A stretch of 64,000 nucleotides of DNA from Eutreptiella sp. 'Long Island Sound 2002' (Eukaryota > Euglenozoa > Euglenophyceae > Eutreptiales > Eutreptiaceae), in contig OZ038379.1 of the NCBI GenBank assembly GCA_964036045.1, positions 113,983,604 through 114,047,603 of the forward strand. The letters run 5' to 3'. The notes under the pieces are model-generated. The model worked only from the letters and a program-made list of their open reading frames with translations, had not been told where the DNA came from and did not search any database. Positions 23,319-38,300 of this stretch are shown here, piece after piece. Both the position numbers and the translations under genes were made by a program. The stretch's first letter is position 1. Each line of letters begins with the position of its first letter.

Positions 23319-26300
23319 TCCCTGCGCACAAGTGCGCGAAAATGCTACACCACCCCGGCATTCTCGGGGATCCCCAAACAACGGGGGACAAAATTAGAAT
23401 TGGCCCACAAGTGGGCGCAAATGCTACATCACCCCTGCATTCTCGGAGAGCCCCAAATAAAGGAGGACAAAATCAGAATTGGCCCACAAGCGGGCGGTAA
23501 TGCTACAACACCCCTGCATTCTCGGGGATCCCCAAAAAACGGTGTACAAAAGCGGAATTGGCCCACAAAAGGGCGGAAACGCTACATCAACCCTGCATTC
23601 TCGGGGATTCCCAAACAAACGGGGACAGAATCAGAATTGGCCCACAAGTGGGCGGAAATGCTACAGCACCCCTGCATTCTCGGGAATTCCCAAATAAAGG
23701 AGGACAAAATCAGAACTGGCCCACAAGTGGGCGGAAATGCTACATCACCCCTGCATTCTCGGGGATCCCCAAACAACGGGGGACAGAATCAGAATTGGCC
23801 CACAAGTGGGCGGAAATGCTACACCACCCCTGCATTCTCGGGGGTTCCCCAAACAACGGGGGACAAAATCAGAATTGGCCCACAAGTGGGCGGAAATGCT
23901 ACATCACCCTAGCATTCTCGGGGATCCCCAAATAAAGGAGGACAAAATCAGAATTGGCCCACAAGTGAGCGGAAATGCTAGATCACCCCTGCATTCTCGG
24001 GGGTTCCCCAACAAAGGGGGACAAAATCAGAATTGGCCCACCAGTGGGCGGAAATGCTACATCACCCCTGCGTTCTCGGGGATTCCCAAACAAACGGGGA
24101 CAAAATCAGAATTGGCCCACAAGTGGGCGGAAATGCTACATCACCCCTACATTCTCAGGGATCCCCAAACAAACGGGGACAGAATCAGAATTGGCCCACA
24201 AGTGGGCGGAAATTCTACATCACCCCTGCGTTCTCGGGGATCCCCAAATAAAGGAGGACAAAATCAGGGGTGGCCCACAAGCGGGCGGAAATGCTACAAC
24301 ACCCGTGCATTCTTGGGGATTCCCAAACAACAGGGGACAAAATCAGAAGTGGCCCGCAAGTGGGCGGAAATGCTATATCACCCCTGCAGTCTCGGGGATC
24401 CCCAAATAAAGGAGGACGAAATCAGAATTGGCCCACAAGTGGGCGGAAATGCTACATCACCCCTGCATTCTCGGGAATCCCCAAATAAAGGAGGACAAAA
24501 TCAAAACTGGCCCACAAGTGGGCGGAAATGCTACATCACCCCTGCATTCTTGGGGATCCCCAAACAACGGGGGACAGAATCAGAATTGGCCCACAAGTGG
24601 GCGGAAATGCTACATCTCCCCTGCATTCTCGGGGGTTCCCCAACAAAGGGGGACAAAATCAGAATTGGCCCACCAGTGGGCGGAAATGCTACATCACCCC
24701 TGCGTTCTCGAGGATTCCCAAACAAACGGAGACAGAATCAGAGTTGGCCCACAAGTGGGCGGAAATTCTACATCACCCCTGCGTTCTCGGGGATCCCCAA
24801 ATAAAGGAGGACAAAATCAGAATTGGCCCACAAGTGGGCGGAAATGCTACATCACCCCTGCATTCTCAGGGATCCCCAAACAAACGGAGACAGAATCAGA
24901 ATTGGCCCACAAGTGGGCGGAAATTCTACATCACCCCTGCGTTCTCGGGGATCCCCAAATAAAGGAGGACAAAATCAGAGGTGGCCCACAAGTGGGCGGA
25001 AATGCTACATCGCCCGTGCATTCTTGGGGATTCCCAAACAACGGGGGACAAAATCAGAATTGGCCCACAAGTGGGCGGAAATGCTACATCACCCCTGCGT
25101 TCTCGGGGATCCCCAAATAAAGGAGGACAAAATCAGAATTGGCCCACAAGTGAGAGGTAATGCTACTTCACCCCTGCATTCTCGGGGGTTCCCCAACAAA
25201 GGGGGACAAAACCAGAATTGGCCCCCCAGTGGGAGGAAATGCTACATCACCCCTGCGTTCTCGGGAATCCCCAAATAAAGGAGGACAAAATCAGAATTGG
25301 CCCACAGGTGGGCGGAAATGCTACATCACCCCTGCATACTCATGGATCCCCAAACAAACGGGGACAGAATCAGAATTGGCCCACAAGTGGGCGGAAATGC
25401 TACATCACCCCTGCGTTCTCGGGGATCCCCAAATAAAGGAGGACAAAATCAGAATTGGCCCACAAGTGGGCGGAAATGCTACATCACCCCTGCATTCTTG
25501 GGGATCCCCAAATAACAGGGGACAAAATCAGAATGGGCCCACAAGTGGGCGGAAATGATACATCACCCCTCCATTCTCGGGGATTCCCAAACAACGGGGG
25601 ACAAAATCAGAAGTGGCCCGCAAGTGGGCGGAAATGCTATATCACCCCTGCATTCTCGGGGATCCGCAAATAAAGGAGAACGAAATCAGAATTGTCCCAC
25701 AAGTGGGCGGTAATGCTACATCACCCCTGCATTCTCGGGGATTCCCAAACAAAAGGGGACAAAATCAGAATTGGCCCACAAGTGGGCGGAAATGCTACAT
25801 CACCCGTGCGTTCTTGGGGATCCCCAAATAAAGGAGGACAAAATCAGAATTGGAGCACAAGTGGGCGGAAATGCTACATCACCCCTGCATTCTCGGGGAT
25901 CCCCAAATAAAGGAGGACGAAATCAGAATTGGCCCACAAGTGGGCGGAAATGCTACATCACCCCTGCATTCTCGGGAATTCCCAAACAAAGGAGAACAAA
26001 ATCAGAATTGGCCCACGAGCAGCGGTAATGCTACATCACCCTTGCATTCTCGGGGATTCCAAACAAAGGGGGACAAAATCAAAATTGGCCCACAAGTGGG
26101 CGGAAATGCTACATCACCCCTGCATTCTCGGGGATTCCCAAACAAACGGGGACAGAATCAGAATTGGCCCACAAGTGGGCGGAAATGCTACATCACCCCT
26201 GCGTTCTCGGAGATCCCCAAATAAAGGGGGACAAAATCAGAATTGGCCCACAAGTGGGCGGAAATGCTACATCACCCCTGCATTCTCGGGGATTCCCAAA

Positions 26301-29300
26301 CAACGGGGGACAAAATCAGAATTCGGCCACAAGTGGGCGGAAATGCTACATAACCCCTGCATTCTCGGTGATCCCCAAATAAGGGAGAACAAAAGCACAA
26401 TTGGCCCACAAGCAAGCGGAAATGCTACATCACCCCTGCATTCTCGGGGATTCCCAAACAAAGGGGGACAAAATCAGAATTGGCCCACAAGTGGGCGGAA
26501 ATGCTACATCACCCCTGCATTCTCGGGAATCCCCAAATAAAGGAGGACAAAATCAGAATTGGCCCACAAGTAGGCGGAAATGCTACATCACCCCTGCATT
26601 CTCGGGGATTCCCAAATAAAGGAGGACAAAATCAAAATCGGCCTACGAGCAGCGGTAATGCTACATCACCCGTGCATTCTCGGGGATCCCCAAAGAAACG
26701 AGGAAAAAATCAAAATTCGTCCACAAGTGGGCGGAAATGCTACAGCACCCCTGCATTCTCGGGGATCCCCAAATACAGGAGGACAAAATCAGAATTGGCC
26801 CACAAGTGGGCGGAAATGCTACATCACCCCTGCGTTCTCGGGGATCCCCAAATAAAGGAGGACAAAATCAGAATTGGCCCACAAGTGGGCGGAAATACTA
26901 CATCACCCCTGCATTCTCGTGGTCCCAAAACGGCAGGGGACAAAATCACAATTCGTCCACGAGTGGGCAGAAATGCTACATCACCCCTGCGTTGTCGGGA
27001 ATCCCCAAATAAAGGAGGACAAAATCAGAATTGGCCCACAAGTCGGCGGAAATGCTACATCACCCCTGCATTCTTGGGGATTCCCAAACAAAGGGGGACA
27101 AAATCAGAACTGGCCCACAAGTGGGCGGAAATGCTACATCACCCCTGCATTCCCGGGGATCCCCAAATAACCGGGGACAAAATCAGAATGGGCCCACAAG
27201 TGGGCGGAAATGCTAGATCACCCCTGCATTCTGGGGGATCCACAAAGAACGGGGACAAAATCAGAATTGGCCCACAAGTGGGCGGAAATGCTACATCACC
27301 CGTGCATTCTCGGGGATTCCCAAACAACGGGGGACAAAATCAGAACTGGCCCACAAGTGGGCGGAAATGCTACATCACCCCTTCATTCTCGGCAATCCCC
27401 AAACAAAGGGGGATAAAATCAGAATTGGCCCAAAAGTGGGCGGAAATGCTACATCACCCCTGCATTCTCGGGCATCCCCAAATAGAGGAGGACAAAATCA
27501 GAATTGGCCCACAAGTGGGCGGAAATACTACATCACCCCTGCATTCTCGGGGATTCCCAAACAAAGGGGGTCAAAATCAGAATTCCTCCACAAGTGGGCG
27601 GAAATGCTACATCACCCCTGCGTTTTTGGGCATCCCCAAATAAAGGGGGACAAAATCAGAATTAGCCCACAAGTGGGCGGAAATACTACATCGGCCCGGC
27701 ATTCTCGGGGATTCCCAAACAAAGCAGACAAAATCAGAATTCGTCCACAAGTGGGCGGAAATGCTACATCACCCCTGCGTTCTCGGGGATTCCCAAATAA
27801 AGGAGGACAAAATCAGAATTGGCCCACAAGTGGGCGGAAATGCTCCATCACCCCTGCATTCTCGGGGATTCCCAAACAAACGGGGACACAATCAGAATTG
27901 GCCAACCAGTGGGTGGAAATGCTACATCACCCCTGCGTTCTCGGGGATCCCCAAATATGAGAAGGACAAAATCAGAATTGGCCCACCAGTGGGCGTAAAT
28001 GCTACATCACCCCTGCGTTCTCGGGGATCCCCGAATAAAGGAGGACAAAATCAGAATTGGCCCACAAGTGGGCGGAAATGCTACATCACCCCTGCATTCT
28101 TGGGGATTCCCAAACAAAGGGGGACAAAATCAGAATGGGGCCACAAGTGGACAGAAATGCTACATCACCCATGCGTTCTCGGGGATCCCCAAATAAAGGA
28201 GGACAAAATCAGAATTGGGCCACAAGTGGGCGGAAATACTACATCACCCTTGCATTCTCGGGGATTCCCGAACAAAGGGGGACAAAAATCAAAATTGGCC
28301 CACAAGTGGGCGGAAATGCTACATCACCCCTGCATTCTCGGGGATTCCCAAACAAATGCGATCACAATAAGAATTGGCCCACAAGTGGGCGGAAATGCTA
28401 CATCTCCCCTGCCTGATTGGGGATCCCCAAATAAAGGAGAACAAAAGGGAGTGGCCCACAAGCGGGCGGTAATGCTACATCACCCCTGCATTCTCGGGGA
28501 TTCCCAAACAAACGGGGAAAGAATCAGAATTGGCCCACAAGTGGGCGGAAATGCTACATCACCCCTGCATTCTCGGGGATCCCCAAATAAAGGAGGATAA
28601 AATCAAAATCGGCCTACGAGCAGCGGTAATGCTACATCACCCGTGCATTCTCGGGGATTCCCAAACAAAGGGGGACAAAATCAGAAGGGGCCCACAAGTG
28701 GGCGGAAATGCTACATCACCCCTCCTTCTCGGGGATCCCCAAATACAGGAGGACAAAATCAGAATTGGCCCACAAGTGGGCGGAAATGCTACATCACCCC
28801 TGCATTCTTGGGGATTCCCAAACAAAGGGGGACAAAATCAGAATTGGTCCACAAGTGGGCGGAAATGCTACATCACCCCTGCATTCTCGGGGATTCCCAA
28901 ACAAAGGGGGACAAAATCAGAATTGGCCCACAAGTGGGCGGAAATGCTACATCACCCCTGCATTCTCGGGAATTCCCAAATAAAGGAGGACAAAATCAGA
29001 ATTGGCCCACAAGTGGGCGGTAATGCTACATCACCCCTGCGTTCTCGGGGATTCCCAAACAAAGCAGACAAAATCAGAATTGGGCCACAAGCGGGCGGTA
29101 ATGCTACATCACCCCTGCATTCTCGGGGACTCCCAAACAACGGAAGACGAAATAAGAATTGGCCCACAAGTGGGCGGAAATGCTACATCACCCCTGCATT
29201 CTCGGGGATTCCCAAACAAAGGGGGACAAAATCAGAATTGGCCCACAAGTGGGCCGAAATGCTACATCACCCCTGCATTCTCGGGAATTCCCAAATAAAG

Positions 29301-32300
29301 GAGGACAAAATCAGAATTGGCCCACAAGTGGGCGGAAATGCTACATCACCCCTGCATTCTTGGGGATTCCCAGACAAACGGGGACACAATAAGAATTGGC
29401 CCACAAGTGGGCGGAAATGCTACATCACCCCTGCATTCTCGGGAATTCCCAAACAAAGGAGAACAAAATCAGAATTGGCCCACGAGGAGCGGTAATGCTA
29501 CATCAGCCTTGCATTCTCGGGGATTCCAAACAAAGGGGGACAAAATCAGAATTGGTCCACAAGTGGGCGGAAATGCTACATCACCCCTGCATTCTCGGGG
29601 ATTCCCAAACAAACGGAGACAGAATCAGAATTGGCCCACAAGTGGGCGGAAATGCTACATCACCCCTGCATTCTCGGGAATTCCCAAATAAAGGAGGACA
29701 AAATCAGAATTGGCCCACAAGTGGGCGGAAATGCTACATCACCCCTGCGTTCTCGGGGATCCCCAAATATGAGAAGGACAAAATCAGAATTGGCCCACCA
29801 GTGGGCGTAAATGCTACATCACCCCTGCGTTCTCCGGGATCCCCGAATAAAGGAGGACAAAATCAGAATTGGCCCACAAGTGGGCGGAAATGCTACATCA
29901 CCCCTGCATTCTTGGGGATTCCCAAACAAAGGGGGACAAAATCAGAATTGGCCCACAAGTGGGCGGAAATGCTACATCACCCCTCCATTCTCGGGGATCC
30001 CCAAATAAAGGAGGACAAAATCAGAATTGGCCCACAAGCGGGCGGTAATGCTACATCACCCCTGCATTCTCGGGGATTCCCAAACAAACGGGGACAGAAT
30101 CAGAATTGGCCCACAAGTGGGCGGAAATGCTACATCACCCCTGCATTCTCGGGGATCCCCAAATAAAGGAGGATAAAATCAAAATCGGCCTACGAGCAGC
30201 GGTAATGCTACATCACCCGTGCATTCTCGGGGATTCCCAAACAAAGGGGGACAAAATCAGAAGGGGCACACAAGTGGGCGGAAATGCTACATCACCCCTC
30301 CTTCTCGGGGTTCTCCAAATACAGGAGGACAAAATCAGAATTGGCCCACAAGTGGGCGGAAATGCTACATCACCCCTGCATTCTTGGGGATTCCCAAACA
30401 AAGGGGGACAAAATCAGAATTGGTCCACAAGTGGGCGGAAATGCTACATCACCCCTGCATTCTCGGGGATTCCCAAACAAAGGGGGACAAAATCAGAATT
30501 GGCCCACAAGTGGGCGGAAATGCTACATCACCCCTGCATTCTCGGGAATTCCCAAATAAAGGAGGACAAAATCAGAATTGGCCCACAAGTGGGCGGTAAT
30601 GCTACATCACCCCTGCATTCTCGGGGATCCCCAAACAAAGGAGAACAAAATCAGAATTGGGCCACAAGCGGGCGGTAATGCTACATCACCCCTGCATTCT
30701 CGGGGACTCCCAAACAACGGAAGACGAAATAAGAATTGGCCCACAAGTGGGCGGAAATGCTACATCACCCCTGCATTCTCGGGGATTCCCAAACAAAGGG
30801 GGACAAAATCAGAATTGGCCCACAAGTGGGCCGAAATGCTACATCACCCCTGCATTCTCGGGAATTCCCAAATAAAGGAGGACAAAATCAGAATTGGCCC
30901 ACAAGTGGGCGGAAATGCTACATCACCCCTGCATTCTCGGGGATTCCCAGACAAACGGGGACACAATAAGAATTGGCCCACAAGTGGGCGGAAATGCTAC
31001 ATCACCCCTGCATTCTCGGGAATTCCCAAACAAAGGAGAACAAAATCAGAATTGGCCCACGAGCAGCGGTAATGCTACATCAGCCTTGCATTCTCGGGGA
31101 TTCCAAACAAAGGGGGACAAAATCAGAATCGGTCCACAAGTGGGCAGAAATGCTACATCACCCCTGCATTCTCGGGGATTCCCAAACAAAGGGGGACAAA
31201 ATCAGAATTGGCCCACAAGTGGGCGGAAATGCTACATCACCCCTGCATTCTCGGGAATTCCCAAATAAAGGAGGACAAAATCAGAATTGGCCCACAAGTG
31301 GGCGGAAATGCTACATCACCCCTGCATTCTCGGGGATTCCCAGACAAACGGGGACACAATAAGAATTGGCCCATAAGTGGGCGGAAATGCTACATCACCC
31401 CTGCATTCTCGGGGATCCCCAAACAAACGAAAACAAAAGCAGAATTGGCCCACGAGCAGCGGTAATGCTACATCACCCTTGCATTCTCGGGGATTCCCGA
31501 ACAAAGGGGCACAAAATCAAAATTGGCCCACAAGTGGGCGGAAATGCTACATCACCCCTGCATTCTCGGGGATTCCCAAACAAAGGGGGACAAAATCAGA
31601 ATTGGCCCACAAGTGGGCGGAAATGCTACATCACCCCTGCATTCTCGGGGATTCCCAAACAAACGGGGACACAATAAGAATTGGCCCATAAGTGGGCGGA
31701 AATGCTACATCACCCCTGCATTCTGGGGGATCCCCAAACAAAGGAGAACAAAATCAGAATTGGCCCACGAGCAGCGGTAATGCTACATCACCCTTGCATT
31801 CTCGGGGATTCCCAAACAAAGGGGGACAAAATCAAAATTGGCCCACAAGTGGGCGGAAATGCTACATCACCCCTGCGTTCTCGGGGATCCCCAAACAAGG
31901 GAGGGCAAAATCGGAATTGGCCCACAAGCGGGCGGTAATGCTACATCACCCCTGCATTCTCGGGGACTCCCAAACAACGGGGGACAAAATCAGAATTGGC
32001 CCACAAGTGGGCGGAAATGCTACATCACGCCTGCATTCTCGGGAATCCCCGAATACAGGAGGACAAAATCAGAATTGGCCCACAAGTGGCCGGAAATGCT
32101 ACATCACCCCTGCATTCTTGGATATTCCCAAACAAAGGGGGACAAAATCAGAATTGGTCCACAAGTGGGCGGAAATGCTACATCACCCCTGCGTTCTCGT
32201 GGATCCCCAAAGAAGAGAGGATAAAATCAGAATTGGCCCCCCAGTGGGCGAAAATGCTACATCACCCCTGCGTTCTCGGGGATCCCCAAATAAAGGAGGA

Positions 32301-35300
32301 CAAAATCAGAATTGGCCCACAAGTGAGCGGAAATGCTACATCACCCCTGCATTCTCGGGGGTTCCCCAACAAAGGGGGACAAAACCAGAATTGGCCCCCC
32401 AGTGGGCGGAAATGCTACATCACCCCTGCGTTCTCGGGAATCCCCAAATAAAGGAGGGCAAAATTGGAATTGGCCCACAAGCGGGCGGTAATGCTACATC
32501 ACCCCTGCATTCTCGGGGATTCCCAAACAACGGGGGACAAAATCAGAATTGGCCCACAAGTGGGCGGAAATGCTACATCACCCCTGCATTCTTGGGGATT
32601 CCCAAACAAAGGGGGACAAAATCAGAATTGGGCCACAAGTGGGCGGAAATGCTACATCACCCCTGCGTTCTCGGGGATCCCCAAAGAAGAGAGGACAAAA
32701 TCAGAATTCGCCCACAAGTGGGCGGAAATGCTACATCACCCCTGCATTCTCGGGGATCCCCAAATAAAGGAGGACAAAATTAGAAGTGGCCCACAAGTGG
32801 GCGGAAATGCTACATCACCCCTACATTCTCGGGGATCCCCAAATAACGGGGGACAAAATCAGAATGGGCCCACAAGTGGGCGGAAATGCTACATCACCCC
32901 TCCATTCTCGGGGATTCCCAATCAATGGGGGACAAAATCAGAAGAGGCCCGCAAGTGGGCGGAAATGCTACATCACCCCTGCATTCTCGGGGATCCCCAA
33001 ATAAAGGAGGACGAAATCAGAATTGGCCCACAAGTGGGCGGAAATGCTACATCACCCCTGCATTCTCGGGGATTCCCAAACAAACGGGGACAAAATCAGA
33101 ATTGGCCCACAAGTGGGCGGAAATGCTACATCACCCCTGCGTTCTTGGGGATCCCCAAACAAAGGAGGACAAAATCAGAATTGGCCCACGAGTGGGCGGA
33201 AATGCTACATCACCCGTGCATTCTCGGGGATCCCCAAACAACGAGGGACAAAATCAGAATTGACCCACGAGCAGCGGTAATGCTACATCACCCCTGAATT
33301 CTCGGGGATTCCCAAATAAAGGAGGGCAAAATCAGAATTGGCCCACAAGTGGGCGGAAATGCTACATCACCCCTGCATTCGGGGATTCCCAAACAAACGG
33401 GGACACAATAAGAATTGGCCCATAAGTGGGCGGAAATGCTACATCACCCCTGCATTCTCGGGGATCCCCAAACAAAGGAGAACAAAATCAGAATTGGCCC
33501 ACGAGCAGCGGTAATGCTACATCACCCTTGCATTCTCGGGAATCCCCGAATACAGGAGGACAAAATCAGAATTGGCCCACAAGTGGGCGGAAATGCTACA
33601 TCACCCCTGCATTCTTGGGGATTCCCGAAAAAAGGGGGACAAAATCAGAATTGGCCCACAAGTGGGCGGAAATGCTACATCACCCCTGCGTTCTCGGGGA
33701 TCCCCAAATAAAGGAGGGCAAAATCGGATGGCCCACAAGTGGGCGGAAATGCTACATCACCCCTGCGTTCTCGGGGATCCCCAAAGAAGAGAGGACAAAA
33801 TCAGAATTGGCCCACAAGTGGGCGGAAATGCTACATCACCCCTGCGTTTTCGGGAATCCCCGAATACAGGAGGACAAAATCAGAATTGGCCCACAAGTGG
33901 CCGGAAATGCTACATCACCCCTGCATTCTCGGGGGTTCCCCAACAAAGGGGGACAAAACCAGAATTGGCCCCCCAGTGGGCGGAAATGCTACATCACCCC
34001 TGCGTTCTCGGGAATCCCCAAATAAAGGAGGACAAAATCAGAATTGGCCCACAAGAGGGCGGAAATGCTACATCACCCCTGCATTCTCAGGGATCCCCAA
34101 ACAAACGGGGACATAATCAGAATTGGGCCACAAGTGGGCGGAAATGCTACATCACCCCTGCATTCTCGGGGATCCCCAAATAAAGGAGGACAAAATTAGA
34201 AGTGGCCCACAAGTGGGCGGAAATGCTACATCACCCCTGCGTTTTCGGGAATCCCCGAATACAGGAGGACAAAATCAGAATTGGCCCACAAGTGGCCGGA
34301 AATGCTACATCACCCCTGCATTCTTGGGGATTCCCAAACAAAGGGGGACAAAATCAGAATTGGTCCACAAATGGGCGGAAATGCTACATCACCCCTGCGT
34401 TCTCGGGGATCCCCAAAGAAGAGAGGACAAAATCAGAATTCGCCCACAAGTGGGCGGAAATGCTACATCACCCCTGCATTCTCGGGGATTCCCAAACAAC
34501 GGGGGACAAAATCAGAATTGGCCCACAAGTGGGCGGAAATGCTACATCACCCCTGCGTTTTCGGGAATCCCCGAATACAGGAGGACAAAATCAGAATTGG
34601 CCCACAAGTGGCCGGAAATGCTACATCACCCCTGCATTCTTGGGGATTCCCAAACAAAGGGGGACAAAATCAGAATTGGTCCACAAATGGGCGGAAATGC
34701 TACATCACCCCTGCGTTCTTGGGGATCCCCAAAGAAGAGAGGACAAAATCAGAATTCGCCCACAAGTGGGCGGAAATGCTACATCACCCCTGCGTTCTCG
34801 GGGATCCCCAAATAAAGGAGGACAAAATCAGAATTGGCCCACAAGTGAGCGGAAATGCTACATCACCCCTGCATTCTCGGGGGTTCCCCAATAAAGGGGG
34901 ACAAAACCAGAATTGGCCCTCCAGTGGGCGGAAATGCTACATCACCCCTGCATTCTCGGGGATCCCCAAATAAAGGAGGACAAAATTAGAAGTGGCCCAC
35001 AAGTGGGCGGAAATGCTACATCAACCCTGCATTCTTGGGGATCCCCAAATAACGGGGGATAAAATCAGAATGGGCCCACAAGTGGGCGGAAATGCTACAT
35101 CACCCCTCCATTCTCGGGGATTCCCAAACAATGGGGGACAAAATCAGAAGTGGCCCGCAAGTGGGCGGAAATGCTACATCACCCCTGCATTCTTGGGGAT
35201 CCCCAAATAAAGGAGGACGAAATCAGAATTGGCCCACAAGTGGGCGGAAATGCTACATCACCCCTGCATTCTCGGGGATTCCCAAACAAACGGGGACAAA

Positions 35301-38300
35301 ATCAGAATTGGCCCACAAGTGGGCGGAAATGCTACATCACCCCTGCGTTCTTGGGGATCCCCAAATAAAGGAGGACAAAATCAGAATTGGGCCACAAGTG
35401 GGCGGAAATGCTACATCACCCCTGCATTCTCGAGGATCCCCAAACAACGGGGGACAAAATCAGAATTGGCCCACAAGTGGGCGGAAATCCTACATCACCC
35501 CTGCATTCTCGGGGATTCCCAAATAAAGGAGGGCAAAATCAGAATTGGCCCACAAGTGGGCGGAAATGCTACATCACCCTTGCATTCTCGGTGATTCCCA
35601 AACAAGAGAGGACAAAATCAGAATTGGCCCACGAGTGGGCAGGAAATGCTACATCACCCCTGCATTCTCGGGGATCCCCAAACAACGAGGGACAAAATCA
35701 GAATTGGCCCACGAGCAGCGGTAATGCTACATCAGCCTTGCATTCTCGGGGATTCCCAAATAAACGAGGGCAAAATCAGAATTGGCCCACAAGTGGGCGG
35801 AAATGCTACATCACCCCTGCATTCTCGGGGATTCCCAAACAAAGGGGGACAAAATCAGAATTGGCCCACAAGTGGGCGGAAATGCTACATTACCCCTACG
35901 TTCTCGGGGATCCCCAACACAGGAGGAGAAAATCAGAATTGGCCCACAAGTGGGCGGAAATGCTACATCACCCCTGCATTCTCGGGGATTCCCAAAAAAA
36001 GTGGGACAAAATCAGAATTGGCCCACAATTGGGCGGAAATGCTACATCACCCCTGCATTCTCGGAGATTCCCAAACAACGGGGGACAAAATCAGAATTGA
36101 CCCACAAGTGGGCGGAAATGATACATCACCCCTGCGTTCTCGGGGATCCCCAAATAAAGGAGGACAAAATGGGATTTTGGCCCACAAGTGGGCGCAAATG
36201 CTACATCACCCCTGCATTCTCGGGGATTCCCAAACAACGGGGGACGAAATCAGAATTCGGCCACAAGTGGGCGGAAATGCTACATCACCCCTGCATTCTC
36301 GGGGATTCCCAAACAAAGGAGGACAAAATCAGAATTGTCCACAAGTGGGCGGTAATGCTACATCACCCCTGCATTCTCGGGGATTCCCAAACAACGGGGG
36401 ACAAAATCAAAACTGGCCCACAAGTGGGCGGAAATGCTACATCACCCCTGCGTTCTCGGGGATTCCCAAAAAAAGGAGGACAAAATCAGAATTGGCCCAC
36501 AAGTGGGCGGAAATGCTACATCACCCCTGCATTCTCGGGGATTCCCAAATAAAGGAGGACGAAATCAGAATTGGCCCACAAGTGGGCGGCAATGCTACAT
36601 CACCGGTGCATTCTCAGGGATTCCCAAACAACGGGGGACAAAATCAGAATTCGGCCACAAGTGGGCGGAAATGCTTCATCACCCCTGCATTCTCGGGGAT
36701 TCCCAAATAGAGGAGGACAAAATCAGAACTGGCCCACAAGTGAGCGGAAATGCTACATCACCCCTGCATTCTCGGGGATTCCCAAACAAACGGGGACGAA
36801 ATCAGAATTGGCCCACAAGTGGGCGGAAATGCTACATCACCCCTGCGTTCTCGGGGATCCCCAAATAAAGGAGAACAAAATCAGAATTGGGCCACAAGCG
36901 GGCGGAAATGCTACATCACCCCTGCGTTCTCGGAGATTCCCAAACAACGAGGGACAACATCAGAATTGGCCCACAAGTGGGCGGAAATGCTACATCACCC
37001 CTGCATTCTCGGGGATTCCCAAACAAACGGGGACGAAATCAGAATTGGCCCACAAGTGGGCGCAAATGCTACATCACCCCTGCATTCTCGGGGATTCCCA
37101 AACAACGGGGGACAAAATCAGAATTGGCCCACAAGTGGGCGGAAATGCTACATCACCCCTGCATTCTCGGGGATTCCCAAATAAAGGAGGACAAAATCAG
37201 AATTGGCCCACAAGTGGGCGGAAATGCTACATCACCCCTGCATTCGCGGGGATTCCCAAACAAAGGAGGACAAAATCAGAATTGGCCCACAAGTGGGCAG
37301 AAATGCTCCATCACGCCTGCATTCTCGGGGATTCCCAAACAAAGGGGGACAAAATCAGAATGGGCCCACAAGTGGGCGGAAATGCTACATCACCCCTGCG
37401 TTCTCGGGAATCCCCAAATAAGGGAGGACAAAATCAAAATTGGCCCACAAGTGGGCAGAAATGCTCCATCACGCCTGCATTCTCGGGGATTCCCAAACAA
37501 GCGAGGACACAATAAGAATTGGCCCACCAGTAGGCGGAAATGCTACACCCCCCGTCCATTCTCGGGGATCCCCAAATAAAGGAGAACAAAAGCAGAATTG
37601 GCCCACAAGCGGGCGGTACTGCTACATCACCCCTGCATTCTTGGAAATTCCCAAACAAAAGGGGACAAAATAAGAATTGGCCCACAAGTGGGCGGAAATG
37701 CTACATCACCCCTACATTCTCCGGGATCCCCAAATAAAGGAGGACAAAATCAGAATTGGCCCACAAGTGGGCGGAAATGCTACACCCCCCCTGCATTCTT
37801 GGGGATCCCCAAATAAAGGAGAACAAAAGCACAATTGGCCCACAAGCGGGCGGTACTGCCACATCACCCCTGCATTCTCGGGGATCCCCAAACAACGAGG
37901 GACGAAATCAGAATTGGCCCACGAGTGGGCGGAAATGCTACATCACCCCTGCATTCTCGGGGATTCCCAAACAACGGGGGACAAAATCAAAATTGGCCAA
38001 CAAGTGGGCGGAAACGCTACATCACCCCTGCATTCTCGGGCATCCCTAAATAAAGGAGGACAAAATCAGAATTGGCCCATGAACAGCGGTAATGCTACAT
38101 CAACCTTGGATTCTCGGGGATTCCCAAACAGAGGGAGACAAAATCAGACTTGGCCCACAAGTGGGCGAAAATGCTACATCACCACTGCATTCTCGGGGAT
38201 CCCCAAATAAAGGAGGACAAAATCAGATTTTGGCCCACAAGTGGGCGGAAATGCTACATCACCCCTGCGTTCTCGGGGATCCCCAAATAGAGGAGGACAA